A DNA stretch of 55,977 nucleotides from Bordetella parapertussis (GCA_945890735.1 CAMDCZ010000010.1:1-55977); one strand, 5' to 3'. Counted from the first letter of the stretch, positions 32,772 through 42,374 are shown. Notes: generated by a model from the letters alone, not told the origin. Translations and numbers: made by a program.

Positions 32772-34051
32772 GCTTTGCTCCCGTTCAAGCTCACCAGGTT
32801 GATGGTTTGCTCGCCTTTGACCGATTGGCCTTGGCAGCTGGGTCGGCAGAAGAAGTCGGCGTGCGATAAGTCTGCAACGGTGCCGATGTCTTTGTCGCCG
32901 CGCCCGGACAGGTTGACCAAGATCGACTGGGTGGGCTGCATGGTTTTGGCAAGCTTCATGGCATGGGCCACCGCATGGCTGGACTCGAGCGCCGGGATGA
33001 TGCCCTCGGTGCGGCACAGGTAATGGAAGGCTGCCAAGGCTTCTTGGTCGGTGATGCCCACGTATTCGGCGCGGCCAATGTCTTTCAAAAACGCGTGTTC
33101 AGGGCCCACACCTGGATAGTCCAAGCCGGCGCTGACCGAATGGGTTTCGGTGATTTGCCCGTTTGCGTCTTGCAGCACATAGGTGCGGTTGCCGTGCAGC
33201 ACGCCTGGCACGCCACGTTGCAAGGAGCAGGAGTGTTTGTCGGTGTCCATGCCTTCGCCAGCGGCTTCGACACCGATCAAGCGGGTGTTTTCAAACGGGA
33301 TGTAGGGGTAAAAAATACCCATGGCGTTTGAGCCGCCGCCCACGCAGGCCAGCACCGCATCGGGTTGCAGGCCGTGGTGCATGTTAGGCATTTGGGCGAT
33401 GCATTCTTCACCGATCACGCTTTGGAAATCGCGCACCATCATCGGGTAGGGGTGAGGGCCGGCCACGGTACCGATGATGTAGAAGGTGTTGTCGACATTG
33501 GCCACCCAGTCGCGCATGGCTTCATTCAAGGCGTCTTTCAAGGTGCGGCTGCCGCTGTTGACCGGCACCACGGTCGCGCCCAAGAGTTTCATGCGGTAGA
33601 CGTTCGGGCTTTGCCGCTTCACGTCCTCGCTGCCCATGTAGACCACGCATTCCAAACCATAACGGGCACAAATCGTGGCGGTGGCCACACCGTGTTGGCC
33701 CGCACCGGTTTCGGCAATGATGCGCGGCTTGCCCATGCGCTTGGCGAGCATGGCTTGGCCAATGGTGTTGTTGATTTTGTGTGCGCCAGTGTGGTTGAGG
33801 TCTTCGCGCTTGAGGTAAATCTGCGCACCACCCATCTCGCGACTCATGCGGGCGGCATGGTAGATCGGGGAGGGGCGGCCGACGAAATGCGCCAGCTCGT
33901 TTTTGAACTCGGCGATGAACTCGGGGTCATGCTGGTACTTGGCGTATGCGGCTTTGAGCTCTTCGATCGCGTGGGTCAGGGTTTCACTGATGAAGCTGCC
34001 GCCATAGTTGCCAAAGTGGCCACGGACATCGGGTTGTTGGTAGGTAGACAT
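32768..34051 (-). CDS. trpB: Tryptophan synthase beta subunit
   Basis: A PLP enzyme joining indole and serine. The 427 residues begin with RGHFGNYGGSFISETL and contain the PLP lysine in LNHTGAHKINNTIGQAMLA, AETGAGQHGVATAT, the PLP-phosphate loop CVGGGSNAMGIFYP, and HSVSAGLDYPGVGPEHAFL. It lies 42 bp after trpF and overlaps trpA. An internal segment FFCRPSCQGQSVKGEQTINLVSLNGSKA forms a C-terminal extension beyond the usual ~400-residue core. Confidence 0.98.
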   Translation of the reverse strand: MSTYQQPDVRGHFGNYGGSFISETLTHAIEELKAAYAKYQHDPEFIAEFKNELAHFVGRPSPIYHAARMSREMGGAQIYLKREDLNHTGAHKINNTIGQAMLAKRMGKPRIIAETGAGQHGVATATICARYGLECVVYMGSEDVKRQSPNVYRMKLLGATVVPVNSGSRTLKDALNEAMRDWVANVDNTFYIIGTVAGPHPYPMMVRDFQSVIGEECIAQMPNMHHGLQPDAVLACVGGGSNAMGIFYPYIPFENTRLIGVEAAGEGMDTDKHSCSLQRGVPGVLHGNRTYVLQDANGQITETHSVSAGLDYPGVGPEHAFLKDIGRAEYVGITDQEALAAFHYLCRTEGIIPALESSHAVAHAMKLAKTMQPTQSILVNLSGRGDKDIGTVADLSHADFFCRPSCQGQSVKGEQTINLVSLNGSKA

Positions 34052-34093
34052 GGTTGCAATATCCCATCAAAGGCCGCAGGGCAGCCAAGGAAC

Positions 34094-34768
34094 TCAAGAG
34101 GCAAGCGTGGTGCTGCGCACGGCTGCCACGAAAGCGCGGATTTTGTCGGGGTCTTTGATGCCTTTGGCGCTTTCGACGCCGGAGCTCACATCAACCGCCA
34201 ACGACCGTCCGCGCGAATGCACGGCGCGGATGCCGTCGGCCACGTTTGCAGGTGTGAGTCCACCAGACAAAACGAGGTGAGCATTGACGTTTGTTGGAAG
34301 CTGTGACCAATTGAATGTGCTGCCGCTGCCGCCATACGCATCGACCAAGGTGTCGAGCAACAGGGCATCGGCTGTTGAGTAGCGGATGGCGTAGTTTACG
34401 AGGTCGAAAGCCTGGCCGTTGGCAGGGGTTTCCTTGGGTATGCGGGCGGCGCGCAGCCAGCGGCGACCCAAGGCACGGGCCACTTCCTGGCAAAAATCGG
34501 GTGTTTCGTCACCATGGAACTGCAACCAGGCACCTGGCACCAGGGCCGCTGCCTGGGCCACGTCGGCCTGGCTTGCATTCACAAACAGCAACACCGGGGT
34601 GACAAAGGCAGGCAGCAGACTTGCCAATTCGGCGGCACGCTCGGCGCTGACCGCGCGGGGGCTGGGCGGGTACAGCACAAAGCCCAGCGCGTTGGCGCCC
34701 GCGGCCACCGCGGCCAGCACGTCTTGTTCGCGGGTCAGGCCGCAGATTTTGATGGGGATGTGTGTCAT
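34094..34768 (-). CDS. trpF: Phosphoribosylanthranilate isomerase
   Basis: The third committed step of tryptophan synthesis, an Amadori rearrangement in a TIM barrel. The 224 residues start THIPIKICGLTREQD with catalytic Cys in KICGL, then ALGFVLYPPSPRAV, LQFHGDE, LLLDT, LVLSGGLTPANV and the catalytic Asp in LAVDVSSGVE. ATG at 34768 overlaps the truA stop by four bases. The truA-trpF-trpB-trpA-accD order is typical of Burkholderiales. Confidence 0.97.
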   Translation of the reverse strand: MTHIPIKICGLTREQDVLAAVAAGANALGFVLYPPSPRAVSAERAAELASLLPAFVTPVLLFVNASQADVAQAAALVPGAWLQFHGDETPDFCQEVARALGRRWLRAARIPKETPANGQAFDLVNYAIRYSTADALLLDTLVDAYGGSGSTFNWSQLPTNVNAHLVLSGGLTPANVADGIRAVHSRGRSLAVDVSSGVESAKGIKDPDKIRAFVAAVRSTTLAS

Positions 34769-35574
34769 GGGCATTGGCCAGGTAGCCAATCATAAGAGGG
34801 CGCCTGCTCGGGGATGCCCCACTCGGGCGCGTAGACCGGCCCCGCGAAATACAGGCCGTCTGGCGAAAAGGTTGGCGCAGCTTCTTTGCGGCTGCGCGCT
34901 TGCAAGACCTCGTGCATCCAGTCGGGCGGTTTCAGGCCTTGGCCGATCGCGACAAAGCAGCCCATCAGGTTGCGGATCATGTGGTGCAAAAACGCATTCG
35001 CCTCGAAATCAAACCGCCAATACGCGCTGCCGTCTTGGCGGCCAATGCGTTGCACATCGATGCGGTGGATGGTTTTGACAGGGCTCAGGGCTTGGCAACT
35101 TGCGGCACGAAAAGCGCTGAAATCGTGCTCGCCCAAGAGATGGCTGGCGGCTTGTTGCAAGGCTTGTAACTGCATGGGGCGGTAAACCCAGCCGACCCGA
35201 CCGGCCTCGAGGCTGGGGCGCACCGGCGACTCGAGCACGATGTAGGTGTAGCGGCGTGCCAAGGCGCTGGCGCGGGCGTGAAAGCTGGGGGGGACCTCGT
35301 GGGCCCATTGCACCGCGATATCCGTGGGTAAATACGCATTGGTGCCGCGCACCCAAGAGCTCAGGTCACGCGTGACAGGCGTGTCGAAATGCACCACTTG
35401 CCGCAGGCCATGCACGCCTGAATCGGTGCGACCGGCACACAAGGTGCTGACCCGGTGACCGGTGAATTCGGCCAGGGCTTTTTCCAGGTGGTCTTGAACG
35501 GTTTTGCCTGAGGCTTGGCTTTGCCAGCCCTCATAGGCTTGGCCCAAATAGCTCAGGCCCAGCGCCAATCGCAT
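34765..35574 (-). CDS. truA: tRNA pseudouridine(38-40) synthase TruA
   Basis: It modifies U38-40 in the anticodon arm of many tRNAs. The 269 residues begin RLALGLSYLGQAYEGWQSQ and have the catalytic Asp in TLCAGRTDSGVHGLRQVVHFDT, RASALARRYTYIV, HDFSAFRAASCQA and FLHHMIRNLMG. ATG at 35574 follows the fimV stop by 5 bp; the TTG at 35583 is three codons further upstream and less likely. Confidence 0.98.
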   Translation of the reverse strand: MRLALGLSYLGQAYEGWQSQASGKTVQDHLEKALAEFTGHRVSTLCAGRTDSGVHGLRQVVHFDTPVTRDLSSWVRGTNAYLPTDIAVQWAHEVPPSFHARASALARRYTYIVLESPVRPSLEAGRVGWVYRPMQLQALQQAASHLLGEHDFSAFRAASCQALSPVKTIHRIDVQRIGRQDGSAYWRFDFEANAFLHHMIRNLMGCFVAIGQGLKPPDWMHEVLQARSRKEAAPTFSPDGLYFAGPVYAPEWGIPEQAPSYDWLPGQCP

Positions 35575-35579
35575 GGCGC

Positions 35580-37007
35580 TCAACCGCGTTCGTTCAACCA
35601 GCGCAGGGCGCGCTCGCGTGTTTCGCCATGGGTTTGATCGGCGACTTCTTGGGCCAAGGCGCGGCCGGTTTGCTTTTGCCCCAGTTTCCAGAGCTCATCG
35701 GCCAAATCCAAGCGCACCTGGAAAGGGTCTTCTGGCAAACCCGTTGGATGGGGCGGCAGGTCCAGGTTGAAGTCCAGGTTGAGTTCGCCAGGCGGTTTGT
35801 GCTGGGGGTGTTGCAGGTAGTCAAAGTCTTCCTTGTCCGACAGGGCTGCTTGGGGCCTGCGTTGGCGGAACAAGGAATAGCTCACCCACAGGGCGGCCAA
35901 AACCGCTAGCCCACCGATCAGCTCGAAGGCATGGCGCTTGACCCAGGCCATGGCTTGTTGGTAGTAAGTGCTCAGGGTGGGCATGTCCGTGGGCAAACCC
36001 TCTTGCATCTTGGCCGCGGCTTTGGAGATCTCGTCCAACTCGGTCACATTCTTGGCGACTTCATCGTTGCGGCGGGCGGCATCTGCGGCTTGCAGGTCTT
36101 GGCTGACCTGGTCTGAGGCATCCTTGGCGCCGGGTTTGCTCAGCGTGAGTTGATCGGCAGGCGCCTGCACGTTGTTCTGGACCTGGGCTTTCAAGGCGCC
36201 GCTGCTTTCGCGGGCATTGGCATCCGCCAGCGGGGTGGTGGGCACACGACCAGCCAATTGGGCGCGGTAGGCATCGAAATCAGCCGATTGCAGGCGGATG
36301 CTTTGACGCGCCGCTTGGCGGTCGACCGTGCGGGCTTCTTCCACAGTGGGCATGGTGATCAAGGCACCCGCTTTCAAACGGTTGACGTTGTTATCAACAA
36401 AGGCCGTGGGGTTGTTGCGCAGCATGGTGACCAGCAATTGGTCGAGGGACACATCCCCAGTAGGGTTGGCCATGATCAATTCGCTGGCGGTGTCGCCCTT
36501 GAGGACCTCGACCGTGTTGCCCGCCGGCGGGGCGTCAGCTTTGGCTGGCGGTGGGGTCAAGGCTTCTTCAGGCGCGGTGGCTGTCGGGGTATTGTTGAGG
36601 GTGCCGCTGAGCGGAAATCCCAAATTTCGGTATGCACGACCGCTGGCCCAACGAAATTCCATGAGCAAATCCACATAGGTGTCCACCAAAGGATCTGCCC
36701 CCAGGATTTGCATGACATACAGGTCTTCTGCGCGCTTGGTCAAAGTGACCTGGACATTGTCCAGACCGGCAACGCGGTTGATTTTGGCGGCTTGGTAAAC
36801 CGTTTCACTGGCCAAAGCCGCCTGGAATTCTTGGGCTTCTTGGGTGCTTAAATCACTGATCTGCACTTCCAATCGCAGGGGCTCGCCCAGGCGAGACTTG
36901 ACCATGGGCTGACCCAATTGGAGGGCATGGGCGCTAAATGTTGTCAAAATTGACAACGAAATAACAAATTGCAGTAATTGTCTAGGGGGTGTCAGCAATT
37001 GAAACAT
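35580..37007 (-). CDS. fimV: FimV-family inner-membrane protein (short form)
   Basis: FimV proteins organise cell poles and support type IV pili and twitching in some bacteria; here the role is open. From ATG at 37007 the 475 residues comprise a signal peptide (1-27), the FimV N-terminal domain (about 28-135: LGQPMVKSRLGEPLRLEVQI), a proline-rich linker, a LysM-like stretch (about 165-220), a membrane segment at 361-380, and the C-terminal helix LDLADELWKLGQKQTGRALAQEV (434-456). It is much shorter than the 700-1000-residue proteins of pseudomonads. A -10-like TATAAG lies at 37027-37032. Confidence 0.9.
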   Translation of the reverse strand: MFQLLTPPRQLLQFVISLSILTTFSAHALQLGQPMVKSRLGEPLRLEVQISDLSTQEAQEFQAALASETVYQAAKINRVAGLDNVQVTLTKRAEDLYVMQILGADPLVDTYVDLLMEFRWASGRAYRNLGFPLSGTLNNTPTATAPEEALTPPPAKADAPPAGNTVEVLKGDTASELIMANPTGDVSLDQLLVTMLRNNPTAFVDNNVNRLKAGALITMPTVEEARTVDRQAARQSIRLQSADFDAYRAQLAGRVPTTPLADANARESSGALKAQVQNNVQAPADQLTLSKPGAKDASDQVSQDLQAADAARRNDEVAKNVTELDEISKAAAKMQEGLPTDMPTLSTYYQQAMAWVKRHAFELIGGLAVLAALWVSYSLFRQRRPQAALSDKEDFDYLQHPQHKPPGELNLDFNLDLPPHPTGLPEDPFQVRLDLADELWKLGQKQTGRALAQEVADQTHGETRERALRWLNERG

Positions 37008-37083
37008 GGTGCATGTTCTCGTGCATCTTATAGACCAATCATCATAATCGACTTTAAGTTGCCCTCCCAAGTGACCGACCCGG

Positions 37084-38250
37084 TCAAGCGGTCAACAAAA
37101 TCCTCAGCATGCGCCGCAGTGGCTCTGCTGCCCCCCAAAGCAACTGGTCACCAATGGTGAAGGCGCCCAGGTAGTCGGGTCCAAAGGTCAATTTGCGCAA
37201 ACGACCCACGGGAATCGTCATGGTGCCGGTCACCGCCACGGGGGTCAGGTGCTGCATGGTGGCTTCGCGGTTGTTGGGGACCAGCTTGACCCACTCGTTG
37301 TCGGCGGCGATCATGGCCTCGATGTCGGCCAAGGGCACGTCTTTTGTCAGCTTGAAGGTCAGGGCCTGGCTGTGGCAGCGCATGGCACCCACGCGCACGC
37401 AAAAACCGTCCACGGGCACGGCAGGGCTGCTGAAACCAGGGCCTTGACCCAGGATCTTGTTGGTTTCAGCCATGCCTTTCCATTCTTCGCGGCTGGTGCC
37501 CCAGAACTCGTCGCCGGCATTTTTGCCTGCACCCAGGTCTTTGTCGATCCATGGAATCAGCGAGCCGCCCAGTGGCACGCCAAAGTTGGCGGTCTCTGAA
37601 CCCGCCAGGGCGCGCTGCTTGGCAATCACTTTGCGGTCGATTTCCAGAATCGCGCTCTTGGGGTCGTCCAACAAGGCTTTCACCTCGGCGTTCAGGGTGC
37701 CAAACTGGGTCAGCAGTTCACGCATGTGGGCAGCCCCACCGCCTGAGGCCGCTTGGTAGGTTTGGGTGCTCATCCACTCCACCAGACCGGCTTTGTACAA
37801 AGCGCCCACCCCCATCAACATGCAAGACACGGTGCAATTGCCACCCACCCAGTTGTTACCGCCGTGCGCCAAGGCGTTTTGGATGACGGGCAAGTTGACC
37901 GGGTCGAGGATGATGACCGCGTCTTTTTCCATGCGCAGGGTCGAGGCGGCGTCAATCCAGTGCCCTTGCCAACCCGCAGCGCGCAGCTTGGGGAACACCT
38001 CGGCGGTGTAGTCGCCGCCTTGGCAGGTGATGATGATGTCGCAGGCTTTCAGGGCGTCGATGTCGTGTCCATCGAGCAGCTGGGTTTCATTTTTCGCCAC
38101 CGCTGGGGCGGCGCCACCGGCGTTGGAGGTGGAAAAGAAAACGGGTTCGATCAACGCAAAGTCGTTTTCGGTTTGCATGCGGTCCATCAGAACCGAGCCC
38201 ACCATGCCTCGCCAACCAACGAGTCCAACGCGGTTTCCGATCTTTTTCAT
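37084..38250 (-). CDS. asd: Aspartate-semialdehyde dehydrogenase
   Basis: It reduces aspartyl phosphate to the semialdehyde that feeds lysine/diaminopimelate, threonine and methionine. The 388 residues start VGLVGWRGMVGSVLMDRM, with catalytic Cys139 in GGNNWVGGNCTVSCML, SGGGAAHM for substrate binding, and the C-terminal FCVRVGAMRCHSQALTFKL. It belongs to the Gram-negative long-form group by the WRGMVGSVL start. It lies 15 bp after leuB, as often seen in betaproteobacteria. Confidence 0.97.
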   Translation of the reverse strand: MKKIGNRVGLVGWRGMVGSVLMDRMQTENDFALIEPVFFSTSNAGGAAPAVAKNETQLLDGHDIDALKACDIIITCQGGDYTAEVFPKLRAAGWQGHWIDAASTLRMEKDAVIILDPVNLPVIQNALAHGGNNWVGGNCTVSCMLMGVGALYKAGLVEWMSTQTYQAASGGGAAHMRELLTQFGTLNAEVKALLDDPKSAILEIDRKVIAKQRALAGSETANFGVPLGGSLIPWIDKDLGAGKNAGDEFWGTSREEWKGMAETNKILGQGPGFSSPAVPVDGFCVRVGAMRCHSQALTFKLTKDVPLADIEAMIAADNEWVKLVPNNREATMQHLTPVAVTGTMTIPVGRLRKLTFGPDYLGAFTIGDQLLWGAAEPLRRMLRILLTA

Positions 38251-38265
38251 TTGTCTGCCTTTTCT

Positions 38266-39345
38266 TTAATGGCGGTTGGCCAAGGCCTTGACCACCGCAT
38301 CACCCATTTGCGCGGTGCCCACTTTGGTGGTGCCTTCGCTGTAGATGTCGCCTGTGCGCAGGCCTTGGGCCAGCACTTTCTTGACCGCATCTTCAATGCG
38401 CACCGCCGCTGCTTCTTGTTTCAGGCTAAAGCGCAACATCATGGCCGCACTCAGGATGGTGGCCAGTGGGTTGGCCACGCCTTTGCCCGCGATGTCGGGT
38501 GCGCTGCCGTGGCTGGGTTCGTACAAACCTTGGTTGCTGGCGTTGAGCGAAGCCGAGGGCAGCATGCCGATCGAGCCGGTCAGCATGGAGGCTTCGTCGC
38601 TCAGGATGTCGCCAAACATGTTGCCGGTCACCACCACGTCAAAGCGCTTGGGTTCTTTGACCAGCTGCATCGCGGCATTGTCGACATACATGTGGTCGAG
38701 CGCGACATCGGGGTAGTCTTTGTGCACCTCGATGACGATGTCTTTCCAAAACTGGAAGGTCTCGAGCACGTTGGCTTTGTCCACGCTGGTCACGCGTTTG
38801 CTGCGCTTGCGGGCGGCTTCAAACGCCACGCGGGCGATGCGCTCGACTTCGGGGCGGGTATAGCGCATGGTGTCAAAGGCTTCCTCGGCACCGGCGAATG
38901 CGCCATCGGGTGAAACACGGCGGCCACGCGGCTGACCGAAGTAAATGTCACCGGTGAGCTCACGGATGATCAAGATGTCCAAACCCGCCACCAACTCAGG
39001 CTTGAGGCTGGATGCGTTGACCAATTCGGGGTAGCAGATCGCGGGGCGGAAGTTGGCAAAAAGCCCTAAGTTTTTGCGCAGGCCCAAAATTGCTTGCTCG
39101 GGGCGCAGCGGGCGGTCCAGGCTGTCGTATTTCCAGTCGCCCACTGCACCAAACAACACCGCGTCGGCTGCTTTGGCCAGTTTCAAGGTGCTTTCGGGCA
39201 GCGGGTGGCCGTGTGCGTCATAGGCGGCGCCGCCGACCAGGGCGGTTTCCATCTCGAACTTCAGGTCCAGAACATTCAGGACTTTGACGGCTTCGGCGAC
39301 GATTTCGGTGCCAATGCCATCTCCTGGCAAAACTGCGATCTTCAT
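38266..39345 (-). CDS. leuB: 3-isopropylmalate dehydrogenase
   Basis: It oxidises and decarboxylates 3-isopropylmalate using NAD. The 359 residues include LPGDGIGTEIVAEAVKVL, GDWKYDSLDRPLRPEQAILGLRK, IIRELTGDIYFGQPRG, the NAD-side segment DNAAMQLVKEPKRFDVVVTGNMFGDILSDEASML and GSAPDIAGKGVANPLATILSAAMML. It lies 17 bp after leuD within leuCDB. Confidence 0.98.
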   Translation of the reverse strand: MKIAVLPGDGIGTEIVAEAVKVLNVLDLKFEMETALVGGAAYDAHGHPLPESTLKLAKAADAVLFGAVGDWKYDSLDRPLRPEQAILGLRKNLGLFANFRPAICYPELVNASSLKPELVAGLDILIIRELTGDIYFGQPRGRRVSPDGAFAGAEEAFDTMRYTRPEVERIARVAFEAARKRSKRVTSVDKANVLETFQFWKDIVIEVHKDYPDVALDHMYVDNAAMQLVKEPKRFDVVVTGNMFGDILSDEASMLTGSIGMLPSASLNASNQGLYEPSHGSAPDIAGKGVANPLATILSAAMMLRFSLKQEAAAVRIEDAVKKVLAQGLRTGDIYSEGTTKVGTAQMGDAVVKALANRH

Positions 39346-39362
39346 GGGAACTTTCTCAAGGG

Positions 39363-40007
39363 TTACATGGTGTGGGCCAACCAGGGCTTGGTGGCCAGGC
39401 GCTGGGCCTCAAAGGCTTTGATTTTGTCGGACTGGCGCAGGGTCAGGCCGATGTCGTCAAAGCCATTGAGCAAGCAGTATTTGCGAAAGGCTTGCACTTC
39501 AAAAGGAATCTCTTCACCTTGGGGACGCACGATGACTTGGCGCGCCAGGTCGATCGTCAATGCATAGCCGGGAAACGCCTGCACTTCATTGAACAACTGG
39601 TCCACGGTGGATTCGGGCAGCACGATGGGCAGCAAGCCGTTTTTGAAACAGTTGTTGAAAAAGATGTCGGCAAAGCTGGGTGCAATCACGGCGCGAAAGC
39701 CGTATTGGTCGATTGCCCAAGGTGCATGCTCACGCGATGAACCACAGCCAAAGTTTTTGCGGGCCAACAGCACCGAAGCGCCTTGGTAGCGCGGCTGGTT
39801 GAGCACAAAGTCGGGGTTGGGCTGTCGGCTGGCGGGGTCTTGGCCGGGCTCGCCGTGGTCCAGGTAGCGCCACTCGTCAAACAGGTTGGGGCCAAAGCCA
39901 GTCTTCTTGATCGACTTCAAAAACTGCTTGGGGATGATCGCATCGGTGTCGACGTTTTCGCGGTCCATGGGCGCCACGATGCCTTTGTGGAGGGTGAATG
40001 TTTGCAT
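39363..40007 (-). CDS. leuD: 3-isopropylmalate dehydratase small subunit
   Basis: The small subunit of the isomerase that converts 2- to 3-isopropylmalate. The 214 residues contain MDRENVDTDAIIPKQFL, the conserved LLARKNFGCGSSREHAPWAIDQYGF and DIFFNNCFKNGLLPI. It follows leuC by 9 bp and both are needed for the active heterodimer. Confidence 0.98.
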   Translation of the reverse strand: MQTFTLHKGIVAPMDRENVDTDAIIPKQFLKSIKKTGFGPNLFDEWRYLDHGEPGQDPASRQPNPDFVLNQPRYQGASVLLARKNFGCGSSREHAPWAIDQYGFRAVIAPSFADIFFNNCFKNGLLPIVLPESTVDQLFNEVQAFPGYALTIDLARQVIVRPQGEEIPFEVQAFRKYCLLNGFDDIGLTLRQSDKIKAFEAQRLATKPWLAHTM

Positions 40008-40016
40008 GGTGATCCC

Positions 40017-41468
40017 TTAAGCGAACTTGCGCACGTCAACAAAGTGGCCGTGGATGGCAGCGGCAGCGGCCATGGCGGGGCTGACCAAATGGGTACGACC
40101 GCCATTGCCTTGACGGCCCTCGAAGTTGCGGTTGCTGGTGGAGGCGCAGCGTTCGCCAGGCTCTAACTTGTCGGCGTTCATCGCCAGGCACATCGAACAA
40201 CCGGGCTCGCGCCACTCAAACCCAGCGGCTTTGAAAATCTCGTGCAAACCTTCTTGCTCGGCTTGCGCTTTGACCAAGCCAGAGCCGGGCACCACCATCG
40301 CAAGCTTGATGTTTTTCGCCACTTTTTGGCCAAGTTTTTTCACCACGGCAGCGGCTTCTCGCATGTCTTCGATGCGGCTGTTGGTGCAAGAGCCAATGAA
40401 CACTTTGTCGACAAACAAGTCGTTCAGCGCTTTGCCTGGCTGCAAGTCCATGTAGGTCAACGCGCGTTCGATGGCGCCGCGCTTGTTGGCGTCTTTTTCT
40501 TTGTCGGGGTCAGGCACGGTGCCGTTGATGTCGAGCACCATCTCTGGCGATGTGCCCCAGGTGACCTGCGGCAAGATGTCTTCGGCCTTGAGCTCGACCA
40601 CCGCGTCAAAGTGTGCGTCAGCGTCGGAGTGCAAGGTTTTCCAATACGACACGGCCTGGTCCCATTCCGCGCCACCGACAAATTGGCCGGTCTTGCCATC
40701 GGTGCCAGGCGACAGGGGGCGGCCTTTGACGTAGTCGATGGTTTTCTCGTCGACCGCCACCAGGCCCGCACGGGCGCCCGCTTCGATCGCCATGTTGCAG
40801 ACCGTCATGCGACCTTCCATGCTCAATGACCGGATGGCCGAGCCGGCAAATTCAATCGTGAAGCCAGTGCCGCCTGCGGTGCCGATGCGCCCAATGATGG
40901 CCAGCACCACGTCTTTGCCGGTCACGCCTTTGGCCAGCGTTCCCTCGACTTTGACCAACATGTTCTTGGCTTTCTTGGCCAACAAGGTTTGCGTGGCCAT
41001 CACATGTTCGACCTCAGAGGTGCCGATGCCATGGGCCAGTGCGCCAAACGCGCCATGGGTGGAGGTGTGCGAGTCGCCGCAGACCACGGTCATGCCGGGC
41101 AGGGTGGCGCCGTTTTCCGGGCCAATCACGTGCACGATGCCTTGTCGTTTGGACATGAAGGGGAAGAAGGCGGCCGCGCCAAATTCATGGATGTTGGCAT
41201 CGAGCGTGGTGATCTGCTCTTTGCTGATCGGGTCGGTGATGCCGTCGTAGCCCAGCTCCCAGCCGGTGGTGGGGGTGTTGTGGTCAGCGGTGGCCACGAT
41301 GGAGCTCACACGCCAAACCTTGCGGCCAGCTTGGCGGATGCCTTCAAAGGCTTGCGGACTGGTGACTTCATGCACCAAATGGCGGTCGATGTAGAGGATG
41401 GCGGTGCCGTCCTCTTCGAGGTGGACGACGTGTTCGTCCCAAATCTTGTCGTAAAGGGTGCGTCCCAT
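40017..41468 (-). CDS. leuC: 3-isopropylmalate dehydratase large subunit
   Basis: The [4Fe-4S] large subunit of isopropylmalate isomerase, an aconitase relative. The 483 residues have VCGDSHTSTHGAFGALAHGIGTSEVEHVMATQTL, the cluster-ligand segments VFIGSCTNSRIED and EPGCSMCLAMN, and the C-terminal CASTSNRNFEGRQGNGGRTHLVSPAMAAAAAIHG. It lies 39 bp after galU. leuA is not in the window. Confidence 0.98.
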   Translation of the reverse strand: MGRTLYDKIWDEHVVHLEEDGTAILYIDRHLVHEVTSPQAFEGIRQAGRKVWRVSSIVATADHNTPTTGWELGYDGITDPISKEQITTLDANIHEFGAAAFFPFMSKRQGIVHVIGPENGATLPGMTVVCGDSHTSTHGAFGALAHGIGTSEVEHVMATQTLLAKKAKNMLVKVEGTLAKGVTGKDVVLAIIGRIGTAGGTGFTIEFAGSAIRSLSMEGRMTVCNMAIEAGARAGLVAVDEKTIDYVKGRPLSPGTDGKTGQFVGGAEWDQAVSYWKTLHSDADAHFDAVVELKAEDILPQVTWGTSPEMVLDINGTVPDPDKEKDANKRGAIERALTYMDLQPGKALNDLFVDKVFIGSCTNSRIEDMREAAAVVKKLGQKVAKNIKLAMVVPGSGLVKAQAEQEGLHEIFKAAGFEWREPGCSMCLAMNADKLEPGERCASTSNRNFEGRQGNGGRTHLVSPAMAAAAAIHGHFVDVRKFA

Positions 41469-41507
41469 GTGGCGGGTCCTGGTCAGGCTGACGAGAGTGT
41501 CAGCAGG

Positions 41508-42374
41508 CTATTTTAAGTTTGCGAGGTAGCGCTTGAATGCTTCGGCGGTTTCGGGGTGGCGCAAAGCCAATTCGACCGTGGCTTTGAGGAAGCCGATTTT
41601 GCTGCCGCAGTCGTAGCGCACACCTTCATAGGCATAGGCGTAGACCGCTTCTTGCTTGAGCAGGCTTTGAATCGCATCGGTCAACTGGTACTCGCCGCCT
41701 GCGCCGGGTTGCAGTTGATCAATGTGCTGGAAGATCGAGGGTGTGAACACATAACGACCCACCACCCCCAGGTTGGAGGGGGCTTTTTCGGGCGCGGGTT
41801 TCTCCACGATCTGCGACATCTTGGTCAGGCGGTCCCCGGCCAAGCTGCCAGCCACCACGCCGTAAGAGCGGCTTTGCTCGGGCGCGATCGTCTCGACCGC
41901 CACCACCGAACTGCGGTAGTGCTCGTACAGTCCCACGAGTTGTTTCAACACGCCGGGTTGATGGTCGAGCAAGTCGTCGGCCAAGACCACGGCGAAAGGC
42001 TCGTTGCCGACCAAAGACGCTGCGCAATTGACCGCGTGGCCCAGGCCCAGCGCCTCGGGTTGGCGCACATACACACAGTTGACATGGGCGGGCTTGATGT
42101 TGCGCACCAGGTTCAACAGCTCGGTTTTTTGCTTGGCCTCCAGCTCGTGCTCGAGCTCAAAAGATTTGTCGAAATGGTCTTCGATGCTGCGCTTGCTGCG
42201 CCCGGTCACGAAGATCATTTCGGTGATGCCCGCCTCGATGGCTTCTTCCACCGCATACTGAATCAGCGGCTTGTCAACCACACAAAGCATCTCCTTGGGG
42301 CTGGCCTTGGTGGCTGGTAAAAACCGGGTACCCAAACCCGCCACCGGGAAAACCGCTTTGCGAACAACAGGCAT
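41508..42374 (-). CDS. galU: UTP-glucose-1-phosphate uridylyltransferase
   Basis: It makes UDP-glucose for envelope polysaccharides. The 288 residues open with the nucleotide-binding FPVAGLGTRFLPATKASPKEMLCVVDKPLIQYAVEEAI, then EMIFVTGRSKRSIEDHFD, the VVLADDLL metal site, and KPAPEKAPSNLGVVGRYVFTPSIF. It sits between gltA (9 bp) and leuC (39 bp) on the same strand, an odd neighbour for TCA and leucine genes. Confidence 0.97.
   Translation of the reverse strand: MPVVRKAVFPVAGLGTRFLPATKASPKEMLCVVDKPLIQYAVEEAIEAGITEMIFVTGRSKRSIEDHFDKSFELEHELEAKQKTELLNLVRNIKPAHVNCVYVRQPEALGLGHAVNCAASLVGNEPFAVVLADDLLDHQPGVLKQLVGLYEHYRSSVVAVETIAPEQSRSYGVVAGSLAGDRLTKMSQIVEKPAPEKAPSNLGVVGRYVFTPSIFQHIDQLQPGAGGEYQLTDAIQSLLKQEAVYAYAYEGVRYDCGSKIGFLKATVELALRHPETAEAFKRYLANLK

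Noticed and set aside
37753..38913. Open frame of 386 codons antisense to asd and leuB
   Set aside because: It crosses two real genes on the other strand and shows shadow composition.
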